Origin: CAYVBE01 sp964448935
GTDB lineage: Bacteria > Planctomycetota > Brocadiia > SM23-32
Assembly: GCA_964448935.1 (NCBI GenBank)
Contig: CAYVBE010000089.1
Span: 1 to 15,101, forward strand
Length of the DNA stretch: 15,101 nt
Direction: 5' to 3'
How positions within the stretch are numbered: position 1 is the stretch's first letter; each line of letters begins with the position of its first letter. Of the stretch, positions 13,814-15,101 are shown piece after piece. Under the pieces are notes generated by a model. The model was not told the origin of the DNA. It saw only the letters and a program-made list of their open reading frames with translations, and did no database searches. The position numbers and the translations under genes are program-made.

Positions 13814-15101
13814 CCGAACATCCTGTGGTTCTGCACCGATCAGCAGCGCTTCGATACCGTTGGCGCCCTGGGCAACGAATACGTCCACACGCCGAATCTG
13901 GACCGGCTCGTGGAAGAGGGGGTCGCCTTCACCAGGACCTACTGCCAGAGCCCCATCTGCACCCCCAGCCGCGCCTCGTTCCTGACCGGCATGTTGCCCG
14001 GCAGCATCCGCGCCTGCACCAACGGCAACGAGCGCTGGGCCGACGCCGCCCCGCTTGTCACGAAGCTGCTGGCCGATGCCGGCTATGACTGCGGCCTGTC
14101 GGGCAAGCTGCACCTCTCCGCCGCCCAGGGCCGCCGGGAGAAACGCCCGGACGACGGCTACCGGGTCTTCCACTGGTCGCACGGCTCCGGCCACTATGAC
14201 CAGCCGGGCCACGACTACCACACCTGGCTCCGGGAACAGGGCCATTCGCTGGAAGAGATGCGCAAGGACCCCGCCTCCATCCCGCCGGAACTCCACCAGA
14301 CCACCTGGTGCACCGACCGCGCCATTGATTTCGTCCGCGGGGCGGCCGAACGCCCGGATACACCGTGGCTCTTCAGCGTCAATGTCTTCGACCCCCATCC
14401 GCCGTACGACCCGCCCCAGTCATACCTGGACCGTTATGACATTGATTCCATGCCCGGACCGCACTTCCGGGAGACCGACCTGGAGCAGCAGCGGCGGCTG
14501 GCGGAGGTGGACTTCCAGGACGGGGCACGCCGGCCGGAGGAGTTCGACGGCCGCCGCATCCAGGCCGCCTACTGGGCCATGGTGGACCTGATTGACGAGA
14601 ACCTGGGCCGGTTGCTGGAGGCGTTGGAGGAGACCGGCCAACTGGAGGACACGGTCGTCATCTTCACCTCCGACCACGGGGAGATGCTCGGCGACCACGG
14701 GCTGACGCGGAAGGGCTGCCGCTTCTACGAGGCGCTGGTGCGCGTCCCGCTCATCCTCCGCTGGCCGGGGCGTTTCCAATCAGGCCTGCGCAGCGACGCG
14801 CTGGTCGAGCTGATGGACCTCGCCCCGACCGTCCTCGAACTCGGAGGCCTGGAGCCGCCCGAGCACATGCAGGCGAGCAGCCTGCTGCCTATCCTCACCG
14901 GCCGGGCCGAGCCCGACCGTCATCGGGACCTGGTCAGGTGCCAGTACTACAGCGCGCTGCCCCCGCGCGAGGTCGTGCCCGACTGGGGGTTCGAAGGCAG
15001 CCGCGCCACCATGGTCCGCGACGAGCGCTACAAGCTGACAGCCTACCACACCCACGACCTCGGGGAACTCTACGACCTGCAGGAGGACCCGTGGGAGTTC
15101 C
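13814..15101 (+). CDS. Second sulfatase, truncated at both ends (gap on the left, window edge on the right)
   Basis: The frame opens directly after the gap with PNILWFCTDQQRFD, so only the start codon and any N-terminal leader are missing; 429 codons are visible. Asp9 is the first metal ligand. Cys49-Thr-Pro-Ser-Arg53, followed by ASFLTGM, is the formylglycine signature (Cys codon 13958-13960). SGKLHL, NVFDPHPPYDPP and FTSDHGEMLGDHG (Asp287-His288, second metal pair) follow, then RFYEALVRVPLILRWPG. The last visible part is LGELYDLQEDPWEF, which usually lies about 20-60 residues from the C-terminus. The TDQQR/SDHGEMLGDHG form resembles the heparan-, choline- and iduronate-sulfatase-like branch of family S1 more than the SDNG form of the first sulfatase, so the two are probably not recent duplicates. 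Whether it is secreted cannot be seen. Substrate unknown. Confidence 0.92.

Noticed and set aside
1..15101. tRNA, rRNA, CRISPR array, insertion sequence or att site
   Set aside because: I read all the intergenic gaps and saw no cloverleaf, no regularly spaced direct repeats, no transposase or integrase motifs and no flanking terminal inverted repeats. Most of the window is coding; the longest gaps (2304-2599 and 6433-6655) hold promoters and dyads.

Overview
This is a GC-rich bacterial window, probably metagenomic because it carries a 100-N scaffold gap. It encodes eight recognisable protein genes plus one uncharacterised enzyme-like gene. The mix suggests a free-living polysaccharide-degrading heterotroph, perhaps of the Planctomycetota/Lentisphaerota/Verrucomicrobiota (PVC) group or a similar lineage. 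That mix is two formylglycine sulfatases, a secreted lectin-PKD-beta-helix protein, an ADP-ribosylglycohydrolase-fold protein with carbohydrate-binding-like tail domains, and an unusual GTP-type PEP carboxykinase. The assignment rests on gene content only; no taxonomic marker was compared.

Layout. On the minus strand, 2303 to 1 is a two-gene operon: a 668-residue putative carbohydrate-active enzyme of unknown family, then an STAS-domain anti-sigma-factor-antagonist-like protein cut by the window edge. A back-to-back divergent promoter pair at 2348-2440 separates it from a plus-strand PEP carboxykinase gene (2600-4495), which has a structured leader of about 150 nt. The carboxykinase gene converges on a minus-strand ADP-ribosylglycohydrolase-like gene (6432-4534), with a dyad between them that may terminate both. 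A second divergent promoter region (6433-6655) separates that gene from the housekeeping pair prmC-murA (6656-8844). Downstream on the plus strand come a sulfatase without a signal peptide (8919-10343), its own promoter-like region, the secreted 911-residue lectin/PKD/beta-helix protein (10421-13156), an aldo/keto reductase broken by the assembly gap (13183-13713), and a second sulfatase lacking both ends (13814-15101).

How they may work together (inference). From 8919 onward the window looks like a small sulfated-glycan use locus. The secreted beta-helix protein would bind or cut polymer, the sulfatases would remove sulfate esters, and the aldo/keto reductase would reduce a released sugar or aldehyde. 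The ADP-ribosylglycohydrolase-like protein and the 668-residue protein may also act on glycosides. PEP carboxykinase links C4 acids to gluconeogenesis. prmC and murA are core genes that happen to sit in this neighbourhood. I found no CRISPR array, tRNA, rRNA, transposase or integrase, and no clear evidence of a wholly new system. The most unusual items are the two diverged enzyme active sites (PckG and the ADP-ribosylglycohydrolase-like protein), the multidomain secreted protein and the STAS protein with Thr at the phosphorylation position.
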